Shown: positions 33,304 to 41,590, numbered from the stretch's first letter. The stretch: DNA of 64,000 nt from Klenkia marina (GCF_900101025.1 NZ_FMUH01000002.1:310001-374000); one strand, 5' to 3'. Made by a program: numbers and translations. The notes: generated by a model from the letters alone, not told the origin.

Positions 33304-34263
33304 TCACATCCCGGAGGGTGGTGGCTCCTCGAGGTCGGCCTCCTCGACGGCGAGCGAGGGCAGGTGGCGCGACCCGCTCTCGAGCATCGCCTGCAGCCGG
33401 TCCAGCAGGCTCTCGAGCGACTCCTCGAACTCGGCCAGCGTCTCGTCGAGGGACAGCAGCGGCTGGAGCTCGGTGATGAGCGGGAACTCGACCAGGTCGA
33501 GCGCGGTGCTGGTGGGGGAGCCGTCGGGGTCGTCGACGGCGTTGATGGCGACGCCGCGCTGGGCGACCTCGAGCAGCAGGTGCCCGAGCAGGAAGCTGGT
33601 GTAGGCCCGGTAGGCGACCACCGACTGCACGCTGGTGAACCCCGAGGTCTGCAGGGCCCGGAGGAAGGACTCGACCCACTTCAGGCTGCGCAGCGGGGGG
33701 CGCACCCACGGTGCGGCCGGGGGCCGGGAGGCGACCAGCGGGAAGACCGCGGGGTGGGCCAGGGCGATCCGCCGCACGCCGTGGGCCAGGCGCTGCAGGT
33801 AGTCCTGCCAGCCGTGCCGGGGCTCCAGGTGCACCTCGTCGTCGGAGAACAGCTCGTCGACCACCGTGTCGACGACGCCGTCGAGCAGGTCGTCGCGGCT
33901 GGGCACGTAGCGGTACAGGCTCATCGCCTCGACGCCCAGCGCGGCTCCCAGCCGCCGCATGGTCAGCAGGGGGAGCCCCTGGTGGTCGATGAACTCGATC
34001 GCACCGCGGATGATCCGCTCCCGGTCGAGCGGGACGCGGGTGCCGAGGTCGACGACGCCGGTGGGCTGGTGCGCGGGCCGGCCACCGCGGTTCTCCGGGA
34101 GGTCGGGGTCGTCGGGGTGGTCGGGCGGTTCGATGCCACCCTCCACGATGGCCCCCACCTCGCCCGGGCCCGCGTCGTCGGGGTCGGGTGGCGTCTGCGC
34201 GGCCACCGCTGCCTCCTCGTGCGTCTCGTCCTGCCTTGTCAGGTCCGCGGTCGAGGGTGTCAC
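33304..34263 (-). CDS. TetR-family regulator with long acidic N-terminal tail
   Basis: A 319-residue protein, about 100 longer than usual. The first 75 residues are disordered and acidic (many Asp, Glu, Pro). The TetR DNA-binding domain follows at about 78-125 (RERIIRGAIEFIDHQGLPLLT, LGVEAMSLYRYVPSRDDLLDG), then a C-terminal domain of the classical TetR_C type. The target is unknown; the Rieske protein gene downstream on the same strand is a candidate. GTG at 34263 is used; a start near the GTG or ATG codons close to residue 70 would give a standard-length regulator, so the N-terminus is uncertain. Confidence 0.82.
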   Translation of the reverse strand: MTPSTADLTRQDETHEEAAVAAQTPPDPDDAGPGEVGAIVEGGIEPPDHPDDPDLPENRGGRPAHQPTGVVDLGTRVPLDRERIIRGAIEFIDHQGLPLLTMRRLGAALGVEAMSLYRYVPSRDDLLDGVVDTVVDELFSDDEVHLEPRHGWQDYLQRLAHGVRRIALAHPAVFPLVASRPPAAPWVRPPLRSLKWVESFLRALQTSGFTSVQSVVAYRAYTSFLLGHLLLEVAQRGVAINAVDDPDGSPTSTALDLVEFPLITELQPLLSLDETLAEFEESLESLLDRLQAMLESGSRHLPSLAVEEADLEEPPPSGM

Positions 34264-34354
34264 TGCACGGATGCCCCGGCACGTCGAGGGGTGCGACGTG
34301 TGAGACGGGTCACGCAGGTTTGGGTTCGCTGGATTCGGTGCATCAATGGCTCGT

Positions 34355-34386
34355 CGCCACTGCCTTACACCGTAGGAACAGTGGCG
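34355..34386. promoter_or_regulatory. Inverted repeat upstream of csbD
   Basis: CGCCACTG (34355-34362) and CAGTGGCG (34379-34386), 8-bp perfect arms around 16 nt that are less GC-rich than the surroundings. It is about 75 nt before the csbD start, in the divergent gap with the TetR gene. It could be a regulator site; nothing identifies the protein. Confidence 0.35.
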
Positions 34387-34460
34387 GACGATCTGGTTTC
34401 GAGCAAAGGGACCAGACCCACCGCGGCACCACAGGGTGCCCCACCAGGGAGGGACGTGCC

Positions 34461-34631
34461 ATGAGCGCCATCGACAAGATCAAGAACAAGGCCGAGGAGC
34501 TCGTCGGCGAGGCCAAGGAGGCCGTCGGCAAGGCCACGGACAACGAGCAGCTGCAGGCCGAGGGCCAGCGGGACCAGGCCGCCGGCAACACCAAGCAGGC
34601 CGGCGAGAAGGTCAAGGACGTCTTCAAGTGA
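34461..34631 (+). CDS. CsbD-family stress protein
   Basis: A 56-residue CsbD-like protein: MSAIDKIKNKAEELVGEAKE, then NEQLQAEGQRDQAAGNTKQAG and a Lys-rich end VKDVFK. It is charged, helical and lacks hydrophobic segments, as usual for the family, which is induced by general stress in many bacteria but has no established activity. ATG at 34461 follows GGGAGGGACG. A perfect hairpin after the stop suggests monocistronic expression. Confidence 0.92.
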   Translation: MSAIDKIKNKAEELVGEAKEAVGKATDNEQLQAEGQRDQAAGNTKQAGEKVKDVFK

Positions 34632-34637
34632 TCGCCG

Positions 34638-34668
34638 GGGGTGGGGGATGCCCGGCATCCCCCACCCC
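34638..34668. terminator. Palindromic terminator after csbD
   Basis: A 15-bp perfect palindrome around a single central base (34638-34652 with 34654-34668), GC-rich, starting 7 nt after the csbD stop. Confidence 0.7.
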
Positions 34669-34734
34669 GACCGCACCACCCCTCACCTGACCGACCACCC
34701 CCGCCCGACGCGGGGAACCCGACGAGGAGCCCCC

Positions 34735-35415
34735 GTGTCCATCGACCCGAACCCGCGGCCGACCACCACCCCGGCCGGCACCACCGCGCCCACCACCACC
34801 TCGAGCACCGCCGCGCACGCCGCCCCGGCCGAGACCGTGGTCGCCACCCCCAGCCGCCGTGACGTCCTCACGGCCGAGAAGGAGCGCGCCGGCGGCGTGA
34901 AGATCGGCTCCGCCTTCTTCGGCTGGCTGACCGCCACCGGCATGGCCGTGCTGCTGACCGCCCTGGTCGCCGCGGCGGGCACCGCGGTCGGGCTGGCCAC
35001 CGACACCTCGCTGGCCGAGGCCGCCGACCAGGCCGCCAGCGACCCCTCGACCGTCGGCTGGACCGGCGGGATCGCCCTGCTGGTGATCCTCTTCCTCTCC
35101 TACTGCTCCGGTGGCTACGTGGCCGGCCGCATGGCCCGCTTCCACGGCATGCGCCAGGGCATCGCCGTGTGGGGCGTCGCGGTCGTCGTCGCCGTCGTGG
35201 TGGCCGTGCTGGCCGCCGTCGCCGGCGACCAGTACGACGTGCTCGGCCAGCTCAACGCCTTCCCGCGGCTGCCCGTCGGCAACGGCGACCTGACCACCAC
35301 CGCGGTGGTGGTGGCCGTGGCCGTCGCCGGTGTCGCGCTGATCGGGTCGGTGCTCGGCGGTCTCGCCGGCATGCGCTTCCACCGCAAGGTGGACAAGGCC
35401 GGTCTCGGCGCCTGA
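34735..35415 (+). CDS. Hypothetical four-helix membrane protein with Thr/Pro-rich head
   Basis: A 226-residue protein. The first 45 residues are low-complexity Thr/Pro/Ala, then RRDVLTAEKERAGGVKIGSAFFGW leads into four membrane segments (GMAVLLTALVAAAGTAVGLA, ALLVILFLSYCSGGYVAGRMA, GVAVVVAVVVAVLAAVAG, AVVVAVAVAGVALIGSVLGGLAG). The arrangement with GGYVAGRMARF resembles actinobacterial YrzE/TIGR04086-like proteins of unknown role. GTG at 34735 has GAGGAG 6 nt upstream, which fixes the start. It is bounded by two strong hairpins. Confidence 0.7.
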   Translation: MSIDPNPRPTTTPAGTTAPTTTSSTAAHAAPAETVVATPSRRDVLTAEKERAGGVKIGSAFFGWLTATGMAVLLTALVAAAGTAVGLATDTSLAEAADQAASDPSTVGWTGGIALLVILFLSYCSGGYVAGRMARFHGMRQGIAVWGVAVVVAVVVAVLAAVAGDQYDVLGQLNAFPRLPVGNGDLTTTAVVVAVAVAGVALIGSVLGGLAGMRFHRKVDKAGLGA

Positions 35416-35426
35416 TCTGCACCCGT

Positions 35427-35464
35427 GCTCCGGCCCGGTCCCCCGCGGGGGGCCGGGCCGGAGC
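35427..35464. terminator. Terminator hairpin between convergent genes
   Basis: GCTCCGGCCCGG (35427-35438) pairs with CCGGGCCGGAGC (35453-35464); the intervening C and G runs extend the stem. It lies between the convergent membrane-protein genes. Confidence 0.7.
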
Positions 35465-35482
35465 CGTGTCCGGGTCCCGGCG

Positions 35483-36112
35483 TCAGCCGGGGAGCAGTCC
35501 GTACAGCACGTCGAGGGCGGCGGCGGTGACCACGGCGGCCGGTACGAGCAGCACCAGGGCGACGGCCCGGGTGCGGTGGTGGCGGGGGAGGACCCCGGCC
35601 ACCACCAGGGCGACGACGGCGGACACCACCCCCTGCACCGGGTGCGGGACCACCCCCTCGGGCCGGACGACCAGCACCCACAGCGTGCGGTCGGCCAGTG
35701 CCAGCGACGCCGCCCCGGCCAGCAGCGCCCCCGGCAGCACACCGCGCCGCACGCACGCCTCGCGGACGACGGCGGCGAAGGCCGGCACCGCGGTCAGCGA
35801 CAGCAGCACCCACGCGGCCAGCAGCACCAGGTTCGCCCGCAGCCCGAAGCCGAGCACGCCGACCGCCCAGCCGTAGTAGCCCGCGCTCATGACGGCGAAG
35901 AACACCGCGCTGCCCGTCGCTGCCGACCGGGCGACGAGCGCGACGGCGAGCACCCACGCGGCCGGGTAGGACCCCAGGTCGGCCAGCCACGTCACCCCGG
36001 AGGCGTCCGCGGCCTTCGCCGCCACCCCGGCCAGCAGCCCGAGCCCGGCGAGCAGCCCGAGCCCGGCCCGCCGCGCCGGCCGCCCGGTCGACGTCTGCAT
36101 GCCGGGCAGCAT
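35483..36112 (-). CDS. DUF6518-like multi-pass membrane protein
   Basis: A 209-residue protein with about six hydrophobic segments (AGLGLLAGLGLLAGVAAKAA, YPAAWVLAVALVARS, NLVLLAAWVLLSLTAVPAF, and further ones to VTAAALDVLYGLLPG). The SAATGSAVFFAVMSAGYYGW region resembles DUF6518 proteins, whose function is unknown. ATG at 36112 or 36100 may be the start; no clear ribosome site favours either. It begins 10 nt after the acyl-CoA ligase stop on the same strand, so it may be the last gene of that operon, though a functional link is not evident. Confidence 0.68.
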   Translation of the reverse strand: MLPGMQTSTGRPARRAGLGLLAGLGLLAGVAAKAADASGVTWLADLGSYPAAWVLAVALVARSAATGSAVFFAVMSAGYYGWAVGVLGFGLRANLVLLAAWVLLSLTAVPAFAAVVREACVRRGVLPGALLAGAASLALADRTLWVLVVRPEGVVPHPVQGVVSAVVALVVAGVLPRHHRTRAVALVLLVPAAVVTAAALDVLYGLLPG

Positions 36113-36122
36113 GCCGGACCGG

Positions 36123-37655
36123 TCAGCCGGACCCGAGCACGTGCGCCCGCACGTCGGTCTTGAGCACCTTGCCCACCGTCGACCGCGGCAGGTCGGGCCA
36201 GACGTGCAGCTCCTTGGGTGCCTTGACGCTGCCGATCCGCTCCTTGACGAACGCCGTCACGGCCGCCGCGTCGAGCTGCGCCCCGGGCCGGGCCTGGACG
36301 ACGGCCACCACCCGCTCGCCCCACTTCTCGTCGGGGACCCCGACCACGGCGGCGTCGGCGACGTCCGGGTGGGCGGTGAGCGCGTTCTCCACCTCGGCGG
36401 AGTACACGTTGAACCCGCCCGTGATGATCATGTCCTTGGCCCGGTCGACGACGTACAGCCAGTTCTCGGCGTCGAGGTACCCGATGTCGCCCGTGTGGTG
36501 CCAGCCGTGCGCCGACGCCGCCGCCGTGGCTGCCGGGTCGCCCAGGTAGCCGGCCATGACCAGCGAGCTGCGCGCCACGATCTCGCCCCGCTCGCCGGTC
36601 GGCAGCAGGGTGCCGTCGTCCGCCATGATCGCGACGGTGACCAGCGGCGACGGCCGGCCGGCCGACGACAGGTGCTCGACGGCGACGCTGCCGTCGGGTC
36701 GCCGGTGGTCGGCCGGCGACATCGTCGAGATCATCATCGGCGCCTCGGACTGGCCGAACAGCTGCGCCATCGGCCAGCCGCGCTCCAGCGCCTCGGTCAG
36801 CCGGGCCACCGACATGGGCGCCGCGCCGTACCAGAAGCACTGCAGCGACCCGAGGTCGGTGACGGCTGACCGCGGGTGGTCCAGCAGCATGTAGACCAGC
36901 GTCGGCGGCAGGAACGTGTGCGTGACCCGGTGTCGCGGGACTGCGTCGAGGAAGTCGTCCAGCGAGGGCTTGGGCAGCACCACGACCTGCCCGCCCAGCG
37001 CCATCACCGGGAAGCAGAGCACCCCGGCCGCGTGGGTGAGCGGCGCGAGCGCCAGGTAGACCGGCCGGCCCTCGAACGGGTAGCTCATCAAGGTGATCGC
37101 CGACATCGTCTCGATCGACCGCGAGGTGAGCAGCACACCCTTCGGCCGGCCGGTGGTGCCTCCGGTGCCGACCACCATGACGACGTCGTCGACGGGTTCG
37201 ACCTCGAACGGGTCGGCCGGGACGCCGTCGAGCCACTGCGCCAGCGACGGCGCCCCGGTGTCCTCGGCGTCCAGGCAGACCAGCGTGGTGAGCGCCGGCA
37301 GCTGGTCGCGGATCTGCGCCACCAGGGGTGCGAAAGCCGCCTGGTAGAGCAGCGCGGTGCAGCCGAACAGGTCGAGCAGCTCGCGGTTCTCCGCGGCCTG
37401 GTTGCGCGGGTTCACCGGCGCCCACACGGCACCGGCGCGGGCGATGCCGAAGACGCAGGCGAACGCGACCGGGTCGTTGGCCGACAGCACCGCGACGCTC
37501 TGGCCGGGCCGGACGCCCGAGCGCACGAGCGCCCGGGCGACCCGGTGGCTGACCTCCTGGACCTGGCCGTAGCTGTACGTCGTCTCCCCGGCCGTGAGGC
37601 AGGGGGCGTCCGGGCCGAGCGAGGCGCCCTTGTCGAGCCAGGAGGTCAGCCCCAT
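36123..37655 (-). CDS. Fatty-acid/aryl CoA ligase (AMP-dependent synthetase)
   Basis: A 510-residue acyl-adenylate enzyme. The phosphate-binding loop is VGTGGTTGRPKGVLLT, with the later YGAAPMS, LFGQSEAPM (adenine), HTGDIGYLD (ribose Asp) and the hinge and Lys motifs VVDRAKDMIITGGFNVY and STVGKVLKT. It activates a carboxylic acid to its CoA thioester; the exact acid is not readable. Only 1 nt separates it from the saccharopine-dehydrogenase-like gene upstream, and the SDR precedes that, so the three act together, probably in catabolism of a cyclic or branched acid. Confidence 0.9.
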   Translation of the reverse strand: MGLTSWLDKGASLGPDAPCLTAGETTYSYGQVQEVSHRVARALVRSGVRPGQSVAVLSANDPVAFACVFGIARAGAVWAPVNPRNQAAENRELLDLFGCTALLYQAAFAPLVAQIRDQLPALTTLVCLDAEDTGAPSLAQWLDGVPADPFEVEPVDDVVMVVGTGGTTGRPKGVLLTSRSIETMSAITLMSYPFEGRPVYLALAPLTHAAGVLCFPVMALGGQVVVLPKPSLDDFLDAVPRHRVTHTFLPPTLVYMLLDHPRSAVTDLGSLQCFWYGAAPMSVARLTEALERGWPMAQLFGQSEAPMMISTMSPADHRRPDGSVAVEHLSSAGRPSPLVTVAIMADDGTLLPTGERGEIVARSSLVMAGYLGDPAATAAASAHGWHHTGDIGYLDAENWLYVVDRAKDMIITGGFNVYSAEVENALTAHPDVADAAVVGVPDEKWGERVVAVVQARPGAQLDAAAVTAFVKERIGSVKAPKELHVWPDLPRSTVGKVLKTDVRAHVLGSG

Positions 37656-37656
37656 G

Positions 37657-38778
37657 TCAGCGGTGCTCGGTCACGACCGGGTCGAGCACCAGCCCGAACT
37701 GGCGCAGCACGCCCAGCAGCTGCCGGTGGCCGAAGGCCTGGCAGCCCGAGGCGAACCCGACCCGCAGCGGCTTCTGCTGCAGCAGCGACATCGCGGCCCA
37801 GGCCTGCATGAGCCCGGTCTGCTTGTAGTTGCTGTTGCCGTGGATGACCACGTGCTTGCGGCCCAGTGGGCCCGAGGCGTGCACCGAGTCGATCGAGGTG
37901 TTGATCCGGGGGTTCTCCCGCGGGGGCATGCCGGTGCTCCACTGCTCGGCGATCGCGGCCAGCTTCTCGTCCCACTGGTCGCGGGGCAGGGTCTTGATCT
38001 CGCTCTCGACCATCGCCGTGGTGGCCACGACGGCCTGCATGACCGGCTTGTTCATGACGCCGCCGGCGACCTTGACGGTGGAGACGCGTGGGTCGTCCTT
38101 GAACCAGACCGGGTGCGAGGTGCCGCCCCACGGCACGGCCAGGGCCAGCTCGTGGCTGCCGGGCACCACGACGTCGAACGTGTGGGTCGGCTCGAACTTC
38201 ACGTACTGGTTCTCCTCCAGGTGGAACCAGTCGGCCTTGAGGATGGTGAAGATCGTCTCGGTCGAGGCCTTGGTCGGGAAGCCCTTCCAGAGCACCAGGA
38301 CGTCGAGGGTGTCCAGCCCCGGGGTCTCCAGCGCGATGTTGATGGCGATCTCGCCGGTCGTGTACATCTGCGCGATGCCGGGGGAGAGCAGCAGGCCGGC
38401 GTCGGCGAACTGCGTGCCCCAGCGGCGCTGGCACTCCAGCACCCAGTCCTGCTCGCCGGTGGTGTCCAGGTAGTGCGTGCCGGCGGCCAGGCAGGCGTCG
38501 ACCACCGCCGGGCCGAGGTTGATGAACGGGCCGACCATGTTGCAGACCACCTGGGCGCCGGTGAAGAGCTCGGTGAGCGCTTCGACGGTGTGCTCGACCT
38601 CGACCACCTCGTACTGCGCGGTCTCGATCCCGGGGATCTTCTCGACCACCTCGCGCACGCGGGCGGCGTCGCGGCCGGCGGCCACGAAGGGCACGTTGAG
38701 CTCGCGCAGGTACTCGCAGACCAGGCGGCCGGTGTAGCCGCTGGCGCCGTAGACGACGACCGGCTTCGTGTCGGTCAC
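37657..38778 (-). CDS. Saccharopine dehydrogenase-like NAD(P)-binding protein (DUF5938)
   Basis: A 373-residue protein. The N-terminal Rossmann motif VVVYGASGYTGRLVCEYLRE and VCNMVGPFINLGPAVVDACL are typical of saccharopine-dehydrogenase-like trans-acting enoyl reductases, and the C-terminal part matches the DUF5938 extension (HGNSNYKQTGLMQAWAA). Biochemical activity is unknown; such proteins are usually reductases of acyl or keto groups. The GTG start at 38778 overlaps the SDR stop by 4 nt. Its position between an SDR and a CoA ligase suggests redox handling of the same substrate. Confidence 0.82.
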   Translation of the reverse strand: MTDTKPVVVYGASGYTGRLVCEYLRELNVPFVAAGRDAARVREVVEKIPGIETAQYEVVEVEHTVEALTELFTGAQVVCNMVGPFINLGPAVVDACLAAGTHYLDTTGEQDWVLECQRRWGTQFADAGLLLSPGIAQMYTTGEIAINIALETPGLDTLDVLVLWKGFPTKASTETIFTILKADWFHLEENQYVKFEPTHTFDVVVPGSHELALAVPWGGTSHPVWFKDDPRVSTVKVAGGVMNKPVMQAVVATTAMVESEIKTLPRDQWDEKLAAIAEQWSTGMPPRENPRINTSIDSVHASGPLGRKHVVIHGNSNYKQTGLMQAWAAMSLLQQKPLRVGFASGCQAFGHRQLLGVLRQFGLVLDPVVTEHR

Positions 38779-39578
38779 GACCCCATCCCCCCGTCGACCG
38801 AGATGCCGGTGCCGTTGACGAACCGGGCGGCGTCCGAGGCCAGGAAGGCGACGACGTCGGCCATGTCGGCGACCTCGCCGAGCCGGCCCGAGGGGGTGAG
38901 CGAGACGACGGCGCCCACGGCCTCCTCGACCGAGGGGAACAGGCCGAGCTCGGCCATGTCGACGGCGAGCTGGTTGCCCATCGTGGTGGGCACCAGGCCG
39001 GGGTAGATGCAGTTGACCCGCACGCCGTAGCCGAGCTTGCCCGACTCGGCCGCGGCGATCCGGGTGAGCCGGTCGACGGCGGACTTGGTGGCCGAGTACC
39101 CCGAGATGCCGGGGAAGACGATGGTGGCGGCGACCGAGGCGATGTTGACGATCGAGCCGCCGGTGCCGGCGACCCCGCCGGGGCGCATGGCCCGCAGGCC
39201 GTGCTTGACGCCCAGCGCGGTGCCCAGCACGTTGACCTCGAGCATGCGGCGCAGGTCGGCCGGGTCGAACTCCGTGATCAGCGACGAGATCTCGATGCCG
39301 GCGTTGTTCACCAGGACGTCGAACCCGCCCATGATCCCGCTGGCCTCGGCGACGGCGGACTCCCAGCCGGCTTCGTCGGTGACGTCGAGGTGCACGAACC
39401 CGGTGGTGGCACCGTCCGCGCCCAGCTCCTCGGCCGTGGCGCGGCCCTCGTCGTCGAGCAGGTCGGCCACCACCACCGACGCGCCGTTCCGCACGAGGGC
39501 CTCGGCCATGCCCTGGCCGAGGCCGCGGGCCCCTCCGGTGACCAGGGCCTTGCGCCCGGTCAGGTCGAACACCGACAT
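38775..39578 (-). CDS. Short-chain dehydrogenase/reductase
   Basis: A 267-residue classical SDR. It has the TGGARGLGQGMA cofactor loop, VADLLDDEG and DVTDEAGWE (NAD-type Asp after beta-2), NNAG, the catalytic Ser in NIASVAATI, and YSATK (Tyr-x3-Lys), ending with GISVDGGMGS. It oxidises or reduces a hydroxyl/keto group, probably with NAD(H). ATG at 39578 has a GCGGAGG site. It is the first gene of the operon with the DUF5938 and ligase genes, reading away from a TetR gene across a region with two operator-like repeats. Confidence 0.92.
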   Translation of the reverse strand: MSVFDLTGRKALVTGGARGLGQGMAEALVRNGASVVVADLLDDEGRATAEELGADGATTGFVHLDVTDEAGWESAVAEASGIMGGFDVLVNNAGIEISSLITEFDPADLRRMLEVNVLGTALGVKHGLRAMRPGGVAGTGGSIVNIASVAATIVFPGISGYSATKSAVDRLTRIAAAESGKLGYGVRVNCIYPGLVPTTMGNQLAVDMAELGLFPSVEEAVGAVVSLTPSGRLGEVADMADVVAFLASDAARFVNGTGISVDGGMGS

Positions 39579-39666
39579 CAGTGCCTCCGCTGCGTCCGGT
39601 CACCGGGCCGCCGGCCGACGCTGGCCGGCGGTCCCCGCTGTGACGCCGGTCATGCTTCGCTGTCGT

Positions 39667-39704
39667 CTTGACGACTGTCAAGGAAAATCTTGACGACTGT
39701 CCAG
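39667..39704. promoter_or_regulatory. Tandem TetR-type operators between SDR operon and TetR gene
   Basis: CTTGAC-GACT-GTCAAG (39667-39682) is a perfect palindrome; a second copy, CTTGACGACTGTC followed by CAG (39689-39704), begins exactly 22 bp later, two helical turns on. The first copy contains a consensus TTGACA -35 on the minus strand (39676-39681) facing the SDR gene. Placement fits repression of both genes by the TetR protein encoded at 39752. Confidence 0.7.
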
Positions 39705-39751
39705 AGGGCGGACGGGCCGGTACGCTCGGCCGGATCGGAGGGGGTGACGGC

Positions 39752-40369
39752 GTGGCCGAACGGGTGGACAAGGTCGCGGCGCGGCGGGCCGAGCTCGCGG
39801 CGGCGACGCTGCGGACGCTGGCCGAGCTGGGGTACGCCCGCACGAGCCTGCGCGAGATCGCGCAGAACTCGGAGTTCAGCCACGGGGTGCTGCACTACTA
39901 CTTCCAGGACAAGGTCGACCTGATCACGCACTGCGTGCGCGAGTACAAGGCGATCTGCGTGACCCGCTACGACCAGGTCGTCGCCACGGCCACCACGCCG
40001 GCGCAGCTGCGCGAGGGCTTCCTCGAGAAGCTCGCGCAGACGCTGGTGGAGGAGCCGCACATGCACCGGCTCTGGTACGACCTGCGCAACCAGTCGATGT
40101 TCGAGCCCTCCTTCCGGGTCGACGTCGCCGCCATCGACGACAGCCTCGAGCGCATGGTCTGGCGGGTCGTCTCCCGCTACGCCGACCTGGTCGGCACCCC
40201 GCCCCTGGTCACCCCGCCGGTCATGTACGCCCTCTTCGACGGGCTCTTCCAGCAGGCCCTGCTGCGCCAGCTGGCCGGCGACCCCGCGGCCGCCGCCGAC
40301 CTGCAGGCCGGGGTCACCGCCGTCGTCGCCCAGGTCGTCCCGGCCGACCGGGCGGCCGTCCCCGGCTGA
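39752..40369 (+). CDS. TetR-family regulator of the SDR operon (inferred)
   Basis: A 205-residue TetR protein. The DNA-binding domain spans about 5-55 (RAELAAATLRTLAELGYARTS, QNSEFSHGVLHYYFQDKVDLI) and the rest is a helical BetI-like ligand domain. GTG at 39752 lies 8 nt after GGAGGGGG, a better start than one at 39668 that would lie within the operator. Divergent orientation to the SDR/DUF5938/ligase operon and the paired CTTGAC/GTCAAG sites in between make autoregulation and control of that operon likely. The inducer is probably a CoA ester, by analogy with similar arrangements. Confidence 0.88.
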   Translation: MAERVDKVAARRAELAAATLRTLAELGYARTSLREIAQNSEFSHGVLHYYFQDKVDLITHCVREYKAICVTRYDQVVATATTPAQLREGFLEKLAQTLVEEPHMHRLWYDLRNQSMFEPSFRVDVAAIDDSLERMVWRVVSRYADLVGTPPLVTPPVMYALFDGLFQQALLRQLAGDPAAAADLQAGVTAVVAQVVPADRAAVPG

Positions 40370-40437
40370 GCGGGTCTGGTTGGCTGGAGGCGAGCGCCGG
40401 GGTGGTCCCCGGCCCGTGACGCGAGAAGGAGCCCCCC

Positions 40438-40815
40438 GTGGCCGAGCTGACCCGCCCCGACGTCGAGCCCCCCACCGGCCCGGCCCCCGACGACCTGGTG
40501 ATCGAGGACCTCGTGGTCGGTGACGGCGACGAGGCCACCGTGGGCAAGCGCGTGTCGGCGCACTACGTCGGCGTCACCCACGACACCGGTGAGCAGTTCG
40601 ACGCCTCCTGGGACCGCGGTGACGCGTTGGAGTTCCAGCTCGGCGTGGGCATGGTCATCGCCGGCTGGGACGAGGGCATCGCCGGCATGAAGGTCGGCGG
40701 TCGCCGCCGGCTCACCATCCCGCCGCACAAGGCCTACGGCGACCGCGGCGCCGGCGGCGTCATCAAGCCCGGCGCCACGCTGGTCTTCGTCGTGGACCTC
40801 GTCGGCGTCCGCTGA
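40438..40815 (+). CDS. FKBP-type peptidyl-prolyl cis-trans isomerase
   Basis: A 125-residue single-domain FKBP. Active-site residues are recognisable in VSAHYVGVTHDTGEQFDASWDRG, FQLGVGMVIAGWDEGIAGMKVG, RRRLTIPPHKAYGDRG and LVFVVDLVGV. It accelerates prolyl isomerisation in protein folding and is cytoplasmic, with no signal peptide. The GTG start at 40438 has AAGGAG 7 nt upstream. It stands between the TetR gene and the DsbA-like oxidoreductase on the same strand; no shared role is evident. Confidence 0.95.
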   Translation: MAELTRPDVEPPTGPAPDDLVIEDLVVGDGDEATVGKRVSAHYVGVTHDTGEQFDASWDRGDALEFQLGVGMVIAGWDEGIAGMKVGGRRRLTIPPHKAYGDRGAGGVIKPGATLVFVVDLVGVR

Positions 40816-40882
40816 CCCGGTCGAGCCCCTCACCGCGCCCCCGTCGGGAACACCCGGCGGGGGCGTGCTGTTGGGGCCGGTC

Positions 40883-41575
40883 GTGAAGGTGGAGATCTGG
40901 TCCGACGTCGTCTGCCCGTGGTGCTACATCGGCAAGCGCCGGTTCGAGACCGCGCTGTCGAGGTTCGAGCACGCCGACGACGTCGAGGTGGTCTGGCGCA
41001 GCTTCCAGCTCGACCCCACGGTCGCCGAGGGCGACGTCCACCCGACGCTGCCGGCGCTGGCCCGCAAGTACGGCCGCAGCGAGGCCGAGATGCGCGAGCA
41101 GATGACCTCCCTCGACGCGCTCGCCCTGCGCGAGGGCCTGCACTACGACCTCGCGAACGGCATGGCGGGCAACACCCTGCTGGCCCACCAGCTCATCCAC
41201 CTCGCCGCCGCGCGCGGCGTGCAGGACGCGATGAAGGAACGCCTGCTGCACGCCTACTTCGAGGAGCGCGCGTCGGTGTTCGACGTCGACTCCCTGGTGC
41301 CGCTGGCCGTCGAGGTCGGCCTGGACGCCGACGAGGTGCGCGCCGCGCTCACCGACCGCCGGTACCTGGCCGCCGTCCACGAGGACATCGCCACCGCCCG
41401 GGCGCTCGGCGCCACCGGCGTCCCGTTCTTCGTCGTCGACCGCGCCTACGGCGCCTCCGGCGCCCAGGACCCCGACGTCCTGCTCCAGCTGCTGCAGCGC
41501 GCCTGGACCGACAGCCACCCGCTGGCGACCGTGCCGCCGGCCGCCGGGTGCGAGGGCGACAGCTGCACCGTGTGA
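40883..41575 (+). CDS. DsbA-family oxidoreductase, FrnE type
   Basis: A 230-residue thioredoxin-fold protein of the FrnE/2-hydroxychromene-2-carboxylate isomerase-like group. The CPWC active site is at residues 11-14 in SDVVCPWCYIGKRRFE; a helical insertion follows, then the cis-Pro motif GATGVPFFVVDRAYG. A C-terminal CEGDSC pair, typical of FrnE, may be a second redox site. There is no signal peptide, so it works in the cytoplasm. GTG at 40883 places the first strand VKVEIWSD at the N-terminus as in the family; a start at 40865 adds six residues. Confidence 0.9.
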   Translation: MKVEIWSDVVCPWCYIGKRRFETALSRFEHADDVEVVWRSFQLDPTVAEGDVHPTLPALARKYGRSEAEMREQMTSLDALALREGLHYDLANGMAGNTLLAHQLIHLAAARGVQDAMKERLLHAYFEERASVFDVDSLVPLAVEVGLDADEVRAALTDRRYLAAVHEDIATARALGATGVPFFVVDRAYGASGAQDPDVLLQLLQRAWTDSHPLATVPPAAGCEGDSCTV

Positions 41576-41577
41576 CC

Positions 41578-41583
41578 TAGGGT
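41578..41583 (+). promoter_or_regulatory. -10 element of DUF1707 gene
   Basis: TAGGGT, 7 nt before the ATG at 41591, with no ribosome site between; fits leaderless transcription. Confidence 0.45.
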
Positions 41584-41590
41584 CGGCGGC

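Noticed and set aside
34263-34460. SigB-type promoter for csbD
   Set aside because: GTTT-like and GGGAC-like elements are present but their spacing does not fit the 12-16 nt needed, so no promoter was called.
39676-39727. A full consensus promoter built on TTGACA/TTGACG in the TetR-SDR gap
   Set aside because: The -35 sequences are good but no -10 hexamer lies at 16-19 nt in either direction; the repeats are better explained as operators.
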